Shown piece after piece: positions 21,601-30,073 of a stretch of DNA of 64,000 bases (the first letter of the stretch is position 1; every line of letters begins with the position of its first letter). The stretch is taken from assembly GCA_032433595.1 (NCBI GenBank), contig JASWJB010000051.1, forward strand, positions 1 to 64,000, in the 5' to 3' direction. A program made the position numbers and the translations under genes. The stretch comes from Conoideocrella luteorostrata. Taxonomy: Eukaryota; Ascomycota; Sordariomycetes; Hypocreales; Clavicipitaceae. The notes below the pieces were generated by a model. It ran no database searches, had not been told where the DNA came from, and was given only the letters and a program-made list of their open reading frames with translations.

Positions 21601-24600
21601 TGGTACTGGTAGGCTTTGAGCTGGTCGCCGGCTGAGAGGCTGGTTTAGAGGTAGTAGTAGGAGCAGAAGTGACTTTGGAGCTGCTGGCTTGGGTGCTGCT
21701 AGCCTGTGAGTTTGATGGAGCTGAAGAGCTCGTAGGGGCTGACGAGCTTGTGGGAGTTGAAGAGCTTGTGGGAGTCGACGAGCTTGTGGGAGTTGATGAG
21801 CTCGTGGGAGTTGATGAGCTCGTGGGAGTTGATGAGCTCGTGGGAGCTGACGAGCTTGTAGGGGCTGACGAGCTTGTAGGGGCTGACGAGCTTGTAGGGG
21901 CTGACGAGCTTGATGTGAGAGCTGACGAACTTGTAGGAGCCGACGAACTTGTAGGGGCTGACGAGCTTGTTGGAGCTGACGAGCTTGTAGGGGCTGACGA
22001 GCTTGTAGGAGTTGACGAGCTTGTGGGAGCCGACGAGCTTGTAGGGGCTGACGAACTTGTGAGAGCCGACGAGCTTGTAGGAGCTGAAGAGCTTGTAGGA
22101 GTTGACGAGCTTGTGGGAGCCGACGAGCTTGTAGGAGCTGAAGAGCTGGATGTAAGAGCTGACGAACTTGTAGGAGCCGACGAGCTTGTATGAGTTGACG
22201 AGCTTGTTGGAGCTGAAGAGCTTGTAGGAGCTGAAGAGCTGGATGTGATAGCTGACGAACTTGTAGGAGCCGACGAGCTTGTATGAGTTGACGAGCTTGT
22301 AGGAGCTGAAGAGCTTGTAGGAGCTGAAGAGCTGGATGTGATAGCTGACGAACTTGTAGGAGCCGACGAACTTGTGAGAGCCGACGAACTTGTGAGAGCC
22401 GACGAACTTGTAGGAGCTGAAGAGCTTGTAGGAGTTGACGAGCTTGATGTGATAGCTGAAGAGCTTGTAGGAGCAGAAGAGCTGGTCTTGGTGCTCGATT
22501 GCGCGGAAGAACTTGTAGCGGAAGAGCTAGCCTTGGTGCTTGACTGTGCAGAGGAGCCAGTCTTAGTACTTGACTGTATTGAGGAGCTTGAAGGGGCTGA
22601 CGAGCTGGCTCTGGTGCTCGACTGTGCAGGAGAGCTAGTCTTAGCATTTGACTGTGCGGAAGAGCTGGCCTTAGTACTTGACTGCACTGAAGAGCTCAAA
22701 GGTGTGGAAGAGCTAGCCTTGGTACTTGACTGCGCAGAAGAGCTTGAGGGAATCGACGAGCTGGTCTTGGTGCTCGATTTTACGGAAGAACTTGTAGTGG
22801 AAGAGCTTGCCTTAGTGCTTGACTGTCCTGAAGAGCTCAAAGGTGCGGAAGAGCTAGCCTTGGTGCTTGACGGTACTGAAGAGCTTGAAGGGGTCGACGA
22901 GCTGGCCTTATTACTTGACTGTGCTGAAGAACTCAAAGGTGCGGAAGAGCTAGCCTTGGTGCTTGACCGCGCAGAAGAGCTTGACGGTGTGGAAGAGCTA
23001 GCTCTATTGCTCGACTGTACTGAAGAGCTTGAAGGAGCCGACGAGCTAGCCTTAATGCTTGACTCTGCAGAAGAGCTTATAGGCATAGAAGAGCCCGCCT
23101 TGGTACTTGACTGTGCAGAAGAACTTGAAGGAGCCGACGAGCTGGCCTTTGTGCTTGACTGTGTTGAGGATATTGAAGGGGTTGACGAGCTGGCTTTGGT
23201 GCTCGACTGTGCAGGAGAGCTGGTCTTAGTAGTTGACCGTGCGGAAGAGCTGGCCTTGGTGCTCGACTGTGCTGAAGAACTTGAAGAAGCTGACGAGCTA
23301 GCCTTAGTGCTTGACTCTGCAGAAGAGCTCGAAGAAGCTGACGAGCTGGCCTTAGTAGTTGACTGCACTAAAGTGCTTGAAGGTGCGGAAGAGCGAGCCT
23401 TGGTGCTTGACTGTACTGAAGAGCTTGAAGGGGCTGACGAACTGGCCTTAGTACTTGACTGTGCAGAGGAGCTAGTCTTAGTACTTGAGTGTGCAGAAGA
23501 GCTGGGCTCAGTGCTCGACTGTACTGAAGAGCTTGAAGGGGCTGACGAGCTGGCCTTAGTACTTGACTGTATTGACGAGCTTGAAGGGGCTGATGAGCTG
23601 GCCTTGGTACTTGACTGGGCAGAGGAGCTAGTCTTGGTACTTGACTGTACGGAAGAGCTGGTTTTAGTACTTGACTGTACGGAAGAGCTGGCCTTAGTAC
23701 TTGACTGTATTGACGAGCTTGTAGGGGCAGACGAGCTGGCCACGGTGCTCGACTGTGCTGAAGAGCTCGAAAATGCTGACGAGCTTAGAGGAGCTGACAA
23801 ACTAGCCTTAGTGCTTAACTGCGATGAAAAACTCGTTGGAGCTGAAGAACTTATAGGCGCTGACGAACTGGCTCTGGTGCTTGATTGTGCTGAAGAGCCT
23901 AGAGAAGCCGACGAGCTGACCTTGGTGCTTGACTGTACTAAAGAGCTTGAAGATGCGGGAGAGCGGGCCTTGGAGCTCGACCTTGTTGAAGAGCTTGGAG
24001 GAACCGACGAGCTTGTAGGAGTTGACAAGCTGGCCTTGGTACTGGACTGTGCTGAAGGAGCAGGAGAGCTTGGTGCTGAGCTGCTAGCTCTGGTTGAACT
24101 TGTGGGAGCCGACGAGCTAGCCTTGGTACGCGAGTGTGTGGAAGAGCTTACCGGGACTGACGCGCTTACTATAGAGGTGCTTGCCTCAGAGCTGCTGGCT
24201 CGTGTTGAGGTTGCTGGGGCAGAAGAACTTGCTCGAGTTGAGCTCAAAAGAGCTGAAGACATTGCTTTAGAACTACTAGGTCCCGTTGAACTTTTAGGAG
24301 CTGATGAGCTAGCCTTGGAACTGGTTGCCAGAACTGAACTTGGTTTTGAACTGCTTGCTTTAGAACTGCTTGCTTGTGTCGAGCTTGTTGGTGTTGCTGA
24401 TTTGGCAATCGAAGTGGTTACCTTAGAGTTTGTAGGTGTCGAGGAACTAGCTACAGAGCTGCTACCCTTAGTTGAAATCTGTGGCATTGACGAGCTTGCT
24501 TTAGAACTTGGGGCTTTAGAGCTGGACTGAGCTGCCGAGCTGGCCGGCGAGCTAGTGCTGGTCGAGATTGGTTTTGAGGCGCTCGCTTGAGTTGAACTTG

Positions 24601-27600
24601 CACGAACAGAAGAGCTCGGTTTTGAACTGTTTGCTGCAGAGCTGCTAGGCTGCGAGCTTGATGGGGATGATGAGCTAGCTTGGGTTGAGGTTGCAGGAGC
24701 TGAAGAGCTGGCTATAGAACTACTAGGTTTCGAGCTTGACCGAGAAAAAGAGCTTGTTTTAGAGCTGCTGGGCTTGGTTGAGCTTCTCGAAGAGCTGACC
24801 CTACTCAAGCTCGTAGCAGTAACAGAACTTGGTTTTGAGCTGTTTGTCATTGAGCTGCTAGCTCTACTTGAACTTGCGGGAGACGAGGAAGCCTCAGAGC
24901 TACTAGCTTTAGAGCTGTTGGGCTTAGTCAAGCTTGTTGACGTTGACAAGCTTGCCTTAGAACTATTGGCGATGGAGCTTGTTGGTGCCGAGGAGCTTAG
25001 TCTTGAGCTGCTAGCCTTTGAGCTTGGAGTAAACGAAGAGCTTGGCTTAGAACTGCTGATCTTAGAGCTTGTAGGTGCTGACGAACTTGCTTTCGAGCTC
25101 GATGGCGCCGATGAGCTGGTTCTTGAGCTACTAGCTTTTGATGCAGCTTTTGAACTCGATCCCACAGATGAGCTTGATCTCGGTTTCGATGTTGCTGCAG
25201 AGGTTGGTTTAGAGTTATTGCCCTTAGAACTTGGTTGAGATGAAGAAGCTGTAGTTCCTGAAGTTGACATAGTATTTCTGGACTTGGAACTCGACCGAGC
25301 GGTTGAACTTGATGGAATTGACAAGCTGGGCTTAGAGCTTGATGATGCCATTAAGGTTGGTTTAGAGCTGCTGGCCTTGGGTGAACTCAATGCTGACGAC
25401 GTTGCTCTGGAAGTTGTCCGTCTTGATAAAGTTGTGGGTACTGATGAGCTGACCTTGGAGCTTGATGACGCTGATGAACTTATCTTAGAGCTGCTTGCTC
25501 CAGAACTCACGGGAATCGATGAGGTAGGTTTCAAGCTGCTGGACTTTTGGCTTGATGTCGCCGCGGAGCTCAGCATAGAGCTAGTAGGCTGGGAGCTTGA
25601 CAAGCCGGTCTTTGAGCTACTGGACTGGCTACTAGTTGGCTTAAAGCTGCTCATGCTCGCTGGCTTGGAACTGCTCGCTGACCTAGAACTACTCATGCTC
25701 GCTGGCATGGAACTGCTCGCTAGCTTAGAACTGCTCGCTGGCTTAGAACTGCTCATGCTTGCTGGCATGGAACTGCTCGCTAGCTTAGAACTGCTCATGC
25801 TCGCTGGTGTAGAACTGCTCGCTGGCTTAGAACTGCTCATGCTTGCTGGCTTAGAACNNNNNNNNNNNNNNNNNNNNNNNNNNNNNNNNNNNNNNNNNNN
25901 NNNNNNNNNNNNNNNNNNNNNNNNNNNNNNNNNNNNNNNNNNNNNNNNNNNNCTAATGCTCGCCGGTGTAGAACTACTCATGCTCGCCGGTGTAGAACTA
26001 CTCATGCTCGCCGGTGTAGAACTACTCATGCTCGCCGGTGTAGAACTACTCATGCTCGCCGGTGTAGAACTACTCATGCTCGCTGGTGTAGAACTACTCA
26101 TACTCGCTGGTGTAGAACTGCTCATGCTTGCTGGTGTAGAACTACTCATGCTCGCTGGTGTAGAACTGCTCATACTCGCTGGTGTAGAACTGCTCATGCT
26201 TGCTGGCTTAGAACTGCTCGCTTGCTTAGAACTGCTCGCTTGCTTAGAACTGCTCATGCTCGCTGGTGTAGAACTGCTCATGCTCGCCGGTGTAGAACTG
26301 CTTATGCTCACCGGCTTAGAACTGCTTATGCTCGCCGGTGTAGAACTACTCATGCTCGCCGGTGTAGAACTGCTCATGCTCGGCGTAGAACTGCTTATAC
26401 TCGCTGGCGTGGAACTGCTCATGCTCGCCAGTGTAGAACTACTCATGTTCGCCGGTGTAGAACTACTTTCCCCAGAGCTTGACAAAGCTGATGAGCTTGT
26501 CTTTACGCCGGACGCCTGATGACTGCTCGCTTGAGAACTCTCGGGTTGAGAACTATTGGGCTGTGATGAGGCTAACTGAGAACTTGTTGGCTGTGAAGAT
26601 GTAGGTCGCGAGCTGCTAGACCGAGAGCTTGGTTGTGAGGATATTGTTTGAGCAGAGCTCGTCTTGGAAGCGTTGCTCGACTGAGTGCTGCTGATCCTAG
26701 TTGAGGCTCCAGCCGAACTCGTGAGAGCAGAAGAGCTAGCCTTAGTGCTGCTGGCTCTGCTTGAGCTTGTTGGTGATGATGAACTGGATTTAGAATTGTT
26801 GTCTTCAGTTGAACTTGCTCTAGAAATGCTAAGTCTCGTTGAGATTGTCGGCACGGATGGAACGCTGGCCTTGGATGTACTGGTTTGAGATAAACTGGCT
26901 TTAGAGCTATCAACCATGGAGCTTGCTGGGGCTGATGAGCTGTTTTTGGAGCTTCTGGCCGCCGAACTGCTAGCCTTCGAGCTTGCTTTAGCCGAGGAGC
27001 TTGCTTCAGGACTGTTGACGTTCGAGCTTGAAGGTAACGACGAGCTTGCCTTAGAACTATCAGCTCTGCTTGGTGTTGCCACTGAAGAGCTGGCCATCGG
27101 ACTGTTAGCTTTAGACTTGCTTGCTGGCGACGATGAACTGCCGGCCTTCGAAATTGACTGTGTCAGAGAGCTGGCCATGGTTGAGCTTGCTGGTCCTGAT
27201 GAGCCAGCCTTAGAACTACTGGTTCCAGTTGAGCCTGTTGACACTGAAGAGCTGGTTTCCACATTCGATTGAGCTCGAGACCTTGCCGTAGAACTGCCGG
27301 CTTTGACTGAGCTTGATTGTGCTGATGAGCTGCTAGCCTTGAAGACCGAAGCCGACGAGCTACTTTTCGAAATGCCAGATTGATTGCTTGGTTGTGGGGC
27401 GGCTGCCTGGGATGAACTCGATTTTGAGCTTGCAGGAGATGATGACGTTACCTTGGTGATGCTAGGTTGCGAGGGGCCAGAGTGTGAAGAAGCCGACTGA
27501 GTTTCGCTTGACTTCAACACACTGCTTGTTTGAGAGTTTCCAGGCTTAGGGTTCGACGGTCCTGATGGTGTTGACCTCACCGAGCTGCTCGGCTTGGAGC

Positions 27601-30073
27601 TAGAGAGACGGGAGCTCAAACCGACCGATGGATTTACCTTGGAAGAGATTGTTGATTTTAAGCTTGAAGACACTGCCAAGCTCGACTGAGAGCTATTCGG
27701 CTTCGAAGACACAGGCTGTGAGTTTGTCGGTTTAGAGCTAGCAGACTTTGAGCTTGAAGAAGCTGAAGAACCAGGTCCCGATGAGCCCAGCGGCATCGAG
27801 CTTGGAGACGCCACTGAGCTTTGCTGGGAGCTACTCGATTTCGATGGCCCAAGCTGCGTCATAACAGGCTTTGATGAATTTGGCCGCTTCGAGTTAGGTT
27901 CTGCAGAAGCAGACTGTGATGCTGTTGCTTTCGAGCCAGGTTGGGATGGGTTTGGCTGCCCAGATGCTGCACTGGGACCCTGGCTTGGAATGAAGCTGGG
28001 CTGGGATTCGTTCGATATCGAAGATATCGGCCTAGGCACGGAAGACTTGGACATGCTCGACGGACCAAGCTGAGAGTTCTCCGGCGACTTAGACGGCGTC
28101 ATACTAGGCTTCGATGGACTCGGCTGTGCCGATATAGATTCTGCAGAAGCCGACTGCACTGCCGTCGCCGTTGAGGAACCTAGCTGTGATGAGCTTGGCC
28201 GCCCAGGTGCAACATCGGAACTCTGGCCAGGGACAGAACTGGGCTGGGGTTCGTTTGAATTCACAAATGTCGGCTTAGACATGGTGGGCTTTGACACGCT
28301 CGATGGACCAGGCTGAGGGTTCTCTAGTGACTTAGATGGCGCCATACCAGGCTTTGAGGACGAATTTAACTGTTTTGAGCTAGGTCCTGCTTGTGACGAG
28401 TTTGGCTGTCCAGGTGCCGTGCCGGGACCCTGGCCTTGGATTGAACTGGGTTGGGATTCACTTGGGCTCGTCGAGGCGGGCTTGGATGGGTTCAACGGCC
28501 CAAGTTGAGAGTCTTGCGGCAAGGATTTGGTCGACTGCGAAGCTTGCACACTACCAGAGCTTGTCTTGGCAACTATCGGGCTCGATAGCTGTGGTTGAGA
28601 GCTCTCTACTGGAAAATTGACCGGCTGAGACGCACTGTTGGCTTCTCCATTTGCGGAAGACGTCATGCCCCCTGATGGGTTCAGTGGCCCCAGTTGAGAG
28701 CTCTCTGCTGGTGATATGGTCGATTGTGTAGGTTGTCCATTTGCAGAGCCCGTAGCGACAGGAAGGCTCCCACTAGAGTCGGTCGTACCGGCTGACACAA
28801 ATGGTGGTGATTGACCAGGACTCATCGTGGCTACTGGTGGTCCGAAGCCCGTTTCCGGGGCTTGTGGTGCAGCATAGTAGATTGTGATACGCTCGACCTC
28901 GTAGATGATGATGGTGCCTTGGCAGGCCCGACACGGGGGCTTGACAGTCTCAATTCCTGGAGAGCCTTTCGTTTCGCTGTTTATGATTGTGACAAAAGGG
29001 ATATTCGTAGGTTGGTAGCAAAACACAGTACCGGTGCAAGTGTTACATCCTGCGTGTTGAGTCGACCAACTAGTTGTTTGGACCTGCCATGGCCACGGGT
29101 GTGTCTCATATGGCAAAGTAATTGTTCTTGAAGGCGGAGGTCCTACAATTACTACGCCATCATATCCGTCAAGTAGTCCGCCAGGTTGTCCATCGAGAGG
29201 TTCGCCAGGTTGTCCATCGAGAGGTCCGCCAGGTTGTCCATCGAGAGGTCCGCCAGGTTGTCCATCGAGAGGTTCGCCAGGTTGTCCGTCGAGAGGTCCG
29301 CCAGGTTGTCCATCGAGCAGTCCGCCAGGTTGTCCGTCGAGAGGTCCGCCAGGTTGTCCGTCGAGCGGTCCGCCAAGTTGTCCGTCAAGCGGTCCGCCAA
29401 GTTGTCCGTCAAGCGGTCCGCCAAGTTGTCCGTCGAGCGGTCCGCCAAGTTGTCCGTCAAGCGTTCCGCCAAGTTGTCCGTCAAGCGTTCCGCCAAGTTG
29501 TCCGTTAGATTGCCCGTTAGGTTGTCCATTGGATTGTCCTTCGGGCTCTCCTCCAGACTGACCACCGACTACTCCTCCTCCGCCAGACTGAAATCCAGGT
29601 TGGCCAACACCGACTTGGCCTCCAAATTGACCTTGCTCCCCAGAATGGCTTCCTGCTTGTCCCTGCCCGCCAGATAGATCTCCGGGCTGACTATATCCTC
29701 CAGTTTGACCCTCAGATTGCCCGTCACCATACGGGCCTCCCGCCTGGCCCTGTCCCCCAGGTTGCCCCCATGCTTGTCCTTGTCCACCACCGGGTTGGCC
29801 AGCAACCTGCCCCTGTCCTCCAGCTTGTCCCGAGAAACCTATCAAAGAGCCGCCCGAAACAGTAGGTGCTCCAACCGTCAGAGTCGGTTGATGGGTACAA
29901 ACTTGCTGGCAAACCGACAAGCCCATATACGTGGTCATGGTGACTTTTTCAGTGACGACATTCACATGTTTGTTGGCGAGAGAGGGCGTCGCAAGGAACA
30001 ACGTGAGTACAGTAGCTGCCCAATGGGCAATGCCACCAGACGCACCAGCAATCATATTGTTCCCACTTCCCAT
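20723..30073 (-). CDS. Giant Ser-rich mucin-like secreted cell-surface protein
   Basis: A single open frame of 3,116 codons including 95 unknown bases; the frame is the same on both sides of the gap. Residues 1-33 look like a secretion signal (hydrophobic AATVLTLFLATPSLA). Order of parts: Gly/Gln-rich region (about 75-190); 8-residue LDGQPGGP-type repeats (about 190-305); a Cys-containing folded-looking domain (about 310-405; CNTC, FCYQP, CRAC); Ser/Pro/Gln-rich region; long Ser-rich repeats (SMSSSTPA octamers around the gap, then STKASSSAPSS and TSSSAPTS units, to about residue 2820); and a final Gly/Ser tail of about 290 residues. No hydrophobic GPI-addition tail is seen. A heavily O-glycosylated wall or adhesion protein is the likely nature (inference); I recognise no named orthologue. 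No introns were detected. Confidence 0.8.
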   Translation of the reverse strand: MGSGNNMIAGASGGIAHWAATVLTLFLATPSLANKHVNVVTEKVTMTTYMGLSVCQQVCTHQPTLTVGAPTVSGGSLIGFSGQAGGQGQVAGQPGGGQGQAWGQPGGQGQAGGPYGDGQSEGQTGGYSQPGDLSGGQGQAGSHSGEQGQFGGQVGVGQPGFQSGGGGVVGGQSGGEPEGQSNGQPNGQSNGQLGGTLDGQLGGTLDGQLGGPLDGQLGGPLDGQLGGPLDGQLGGPLDGQPGGPLDGQPGGLLDGQPGGPLDGQPGEPLDGQPGGPLDGQPGGPLDGQPGEPLDGQPGGLLDGYDGVVIVGPPPSRTITLPYETHPWPWQVQTTSWSTQHAGCNTCTGTVFCYQPTNIPFVTIINSETKGSPGIETVKPPCRACQGTIIIYEVERITIYYAAPQAPETGFGPPVATMSPGQSPPFVSAGTTDSSGSLPVATGSANGQPTQSTISPAESSQLGPLNPSGGMTSSANGEANSASQPVNFPVESSQPQLSSPIVAKTSSGSVQASQSTKSLPQDSQLGPLNPSKPASTSPSESQPSSIQGQGPGTAPGQPNSSQAGPSSKQLNSSSKPGMAPSKSLENPQPGPSSVSKPTMSKPTFVNSNEPQPSSVPGQSSDVAPGRPSSSQLGSSTATAVQSASAESISAQPSPSKPSMTPSKSPENSQLGPSSMSKSSVPRPISSISNESQPSFIPSQGPSAASGQPNPSQPGSKATASQSASAEPNSKRPNSSKPVMTQLGPSKSSSSQQSSVASPSSMPLGSSGPGSSASSSSKSASSKPTNSQPVSSKPNSSQSSLAVSSSLKSTISSKVNPSVGLSSRLSSSKPSSSVRSTPSGPSNPKPGNSQTSSVLKSSETQSASSHSGPSQPSITKVTSSSPASSKSSSSQAAAPQPSNQSGISKSSSSASVFKASSSSAQSSSVKAGSSTARSRAQSNVETSSSVSTGSTGTSSSKAGSSGPASSTMASSLTQSISKAGSSSSPASKSKANSPMASSSVATPSRADSSKASSSLPSSSNVNSPEASSSAKASSKASSSAARSSKNSSSAPASSMVDSSKASLSQTSTSKASVPSVPTISTRLSISRASSTEDNNSKSSSSSPTSSSRASSTKASSSALTSSAGASTRISSTQSSNASKTSSAQTISSQPSSRSSSSRPTSSQPTSSQLASSQPNSSQPESSQASSHQASGVKTSSSALSSSGESSSTPANMSSSTLASMSSSTPASISSSTPSMSSSTPASMSSSTPASISSSKPVSISSSTPASMSSSTPASMSSSKQASSSKQASSSKPASMSSSTPASMSSSTPASMSSSTPASMSSSTPASMSSSTPASMSSSTPASMSSSTPASMSSSTPASMSSSTPASMSSSTPASIXXXXXXXXXXXXXXXXXXXXXXXXXXXXXXXXXSKPASMSSSKPASSSTPASMSSSKLASSSMPASMSSSKPASSSKLASSSMPASMSSSRSASSSKPASMSSFKPTSSQSSSSKTGLSSSQPTSSMLSSAATSSQKSSSLKPTSSIPVSSGASSSKISSSASSSSKVSSSVPTTLSRRTTSRATSSALSSPKASSSKPTLMASSSSKPSLSIPSSSTARSSSKSRNTMSTSGTTASSSQPSSKGNNSKPTSAATSKPRSSSSVGSSSKAASKASSSRTSSSAPSSSKASSSAPTSSKISSSKPSSSFTPSSKASSSRLSSSAPTSSIANSSKASLSTSTSLTKPNSSKASSSEASSSPASSSRASSSMTNSSKPSSVTATSLSRVSSSRSSTKPSSSKTSSFSRSSSKPSSSIASSSAPATSTQASSSSPSSSQPSSSAANSSKPSSSVRASSTQASASKPISTSTSSPASSAAQSSSKAPSSKASSSMPQISTKGSSSVASSSTPTNSKVTTSIAKSATPTSSTQASSSKASSSKPSSVLATSSKASSSAPKSSTGPSSSKAMSSALLSSTRASSSAPATSTRASSSEASTSIVSASVPVSSSTHSRTKASSSAPTSSTRASSSAPSSPAPSAQSSTKASLSTPTSSSVPPSSSTRSSSKARSPASSSSLVQSSTKVSSSASLGSSAQSSTRASSSAPISSSAPTSFSSQLSTKASLSAPLSSSAFSSSSAQSSTVASSSAPTSSSIQSSTKASSSVQSSTKTSSSVQSSTKTSSSAQSSTKASSSAPSSSSIQSSTKASSSAPSSSSVQSSTEPSSSAHSSTKTSSSAQSSTKASSSAPSSSSVQSSTKARSSAPSSTLVQSTTKASSSASSSSSAESSTKASSSASSSSSAQSSTKASSSARSTTKTSSPAQSSTKASSSTPSISSTQSSTKASSSAPSSSSAQSSTKAGSSMPISSSAESSIKASSSAPSSSSVQSSNRASSSTPSSSSARSSTKASSSAPLSSSAQSSNKASSSTPSSSSVPSSTKASSSAPLSSSGQSSTKASSSTTSSSVKSSTKTSSSIPSSSSAQSSTKASSSTPLSSSVQSSTKASSSAQSNAKTSSPAQSSTRASSSAPSSSSIQSSTKTGSSAQSSTKASSSATSSSAQSSTKTSSSAPTSSSAITSSSSTPTSSSAPTSSSALTSSSALTSSSAPTSSSAITSSSSAPTSSSAPTSSSTHTSSSAPTSSSAITSSSSAPTSSSAPTSSSTHTSSSAPTSSSALTSSSSAPTSSSAPTSSSTPTSSSAPTSSSALTSSSAPTSSSAPTSSSTPTSSSAPTSSSAPTSSSAPTSSSAPTSSSALTSSSSAPTSSSAPTSSSAPTSSSAPTSSSTPTSSSTPTSSSTPTSSSTPTSSSTPTSSSAPTSSSAPSNSQASSTQASSSKVTSAPTTTSKPASQPATSSKPTSTTRKGGSGGGGGGGSSSGGGSGGGSGGGSGGGSGGGSGGGSGGGSGGGSGGGSGGGSGGGSGGGSGSGSGGGSSGGGSGGGSSGSGSGGGSSGSGSGGGSSGSGSGGGSSGSGSGGGSSGSGSGGGSSGSGSGGGSSGSGSGGGSSGSGSGGGSSGSGSGGGSGSGSGGGSGSGSGGGSSGSGSGGGSGSGSGGSSGSGSGGGSSGSGSGGGSSGGGSGGGSGGGSGSGGGSMSGSGSGGGSSGSGSGGGAGGSSSGGGAGGGSSGGGAGGGSGGGSGSGSGSSGGGSGAGSI
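21725..22470 (-). repeat. TSSSAPTSSS coding minisatellite
   Basis: Near-identical 15-bp units encode S-A/T/S-P/L-T-S. The plus strand reads as a repeated DELVG string. Units vary mainly at third positions and at the A/T/L/I residues. Confidence 0.9.
22480..24060 (-). repeat. STKASSSAPSSSSAQS coding repeat block
   Basis: Longer, less uniform repeats built on S-S-T-K-A/T-S-S-S followed by AP/AQ segments. Lys occurs regularly in an otherwise Ser/Ala background, giving periodic positive charges. Confidence 0.85.
25640..26420 (-). repeat. SMSSSTPA 24-bp coding minisatellite around the gap
   Basis: Successive 24-bp units encode S-M-S-S-S-T-P-A with K/L substitutions. Units right of the gap (25980 onward) are almost identical over many copies, which explains why assembly failed here. 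Confidence 0.92.
25858..25952. other. Assembly gap (95 N)
   Basis: A run of unknown bases inside the 24-bp minisatellite of the giant Ser-rich gene. The reading frame is conserved across the stated gap length, but the true copy number is unknown. Confidence 0.99.
29167..29506 (-). repeat. LDGQ(P/L)GGP 24-bp coding minisatellite
   Basis: About 14 units of 24 bp in the N-terminal part of the giant protein. Units switch from LDGQLGG(T/P) to LDGQPGG(P/L/E) towards the C-terminal side, suggesting two amplification phases. Confidence 0.92.

Noticed and set aside
20449..22647. 732-codon minus-strand ORF rich in Leu/Gln/Ala/Val in an alternative frame of the wall-protein gene
   Set aside because: It overlaps the repeat region in another frame; composition follows the repeat units. 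Only its last 90 codons are non-repetitive and they show no domain.
21669..27272. Very long plus-strand ORFs (174, 730, 154, 411 and 118 codons) rich in ELVGADELV and GVELLMLAG strings
   Set aside because: They are exact antisense shadows of the Ser-rich repeats. Codon bias in the minus-strand repeats removes stops on the other strand. They have no start context, no domain and no complex-composition segment.
20723..30073. Repeat arrays as a CRISPR array
   Set aside because: Units are contiguous, in frame, without unique spacers, and in a eukaryotic coding gene.
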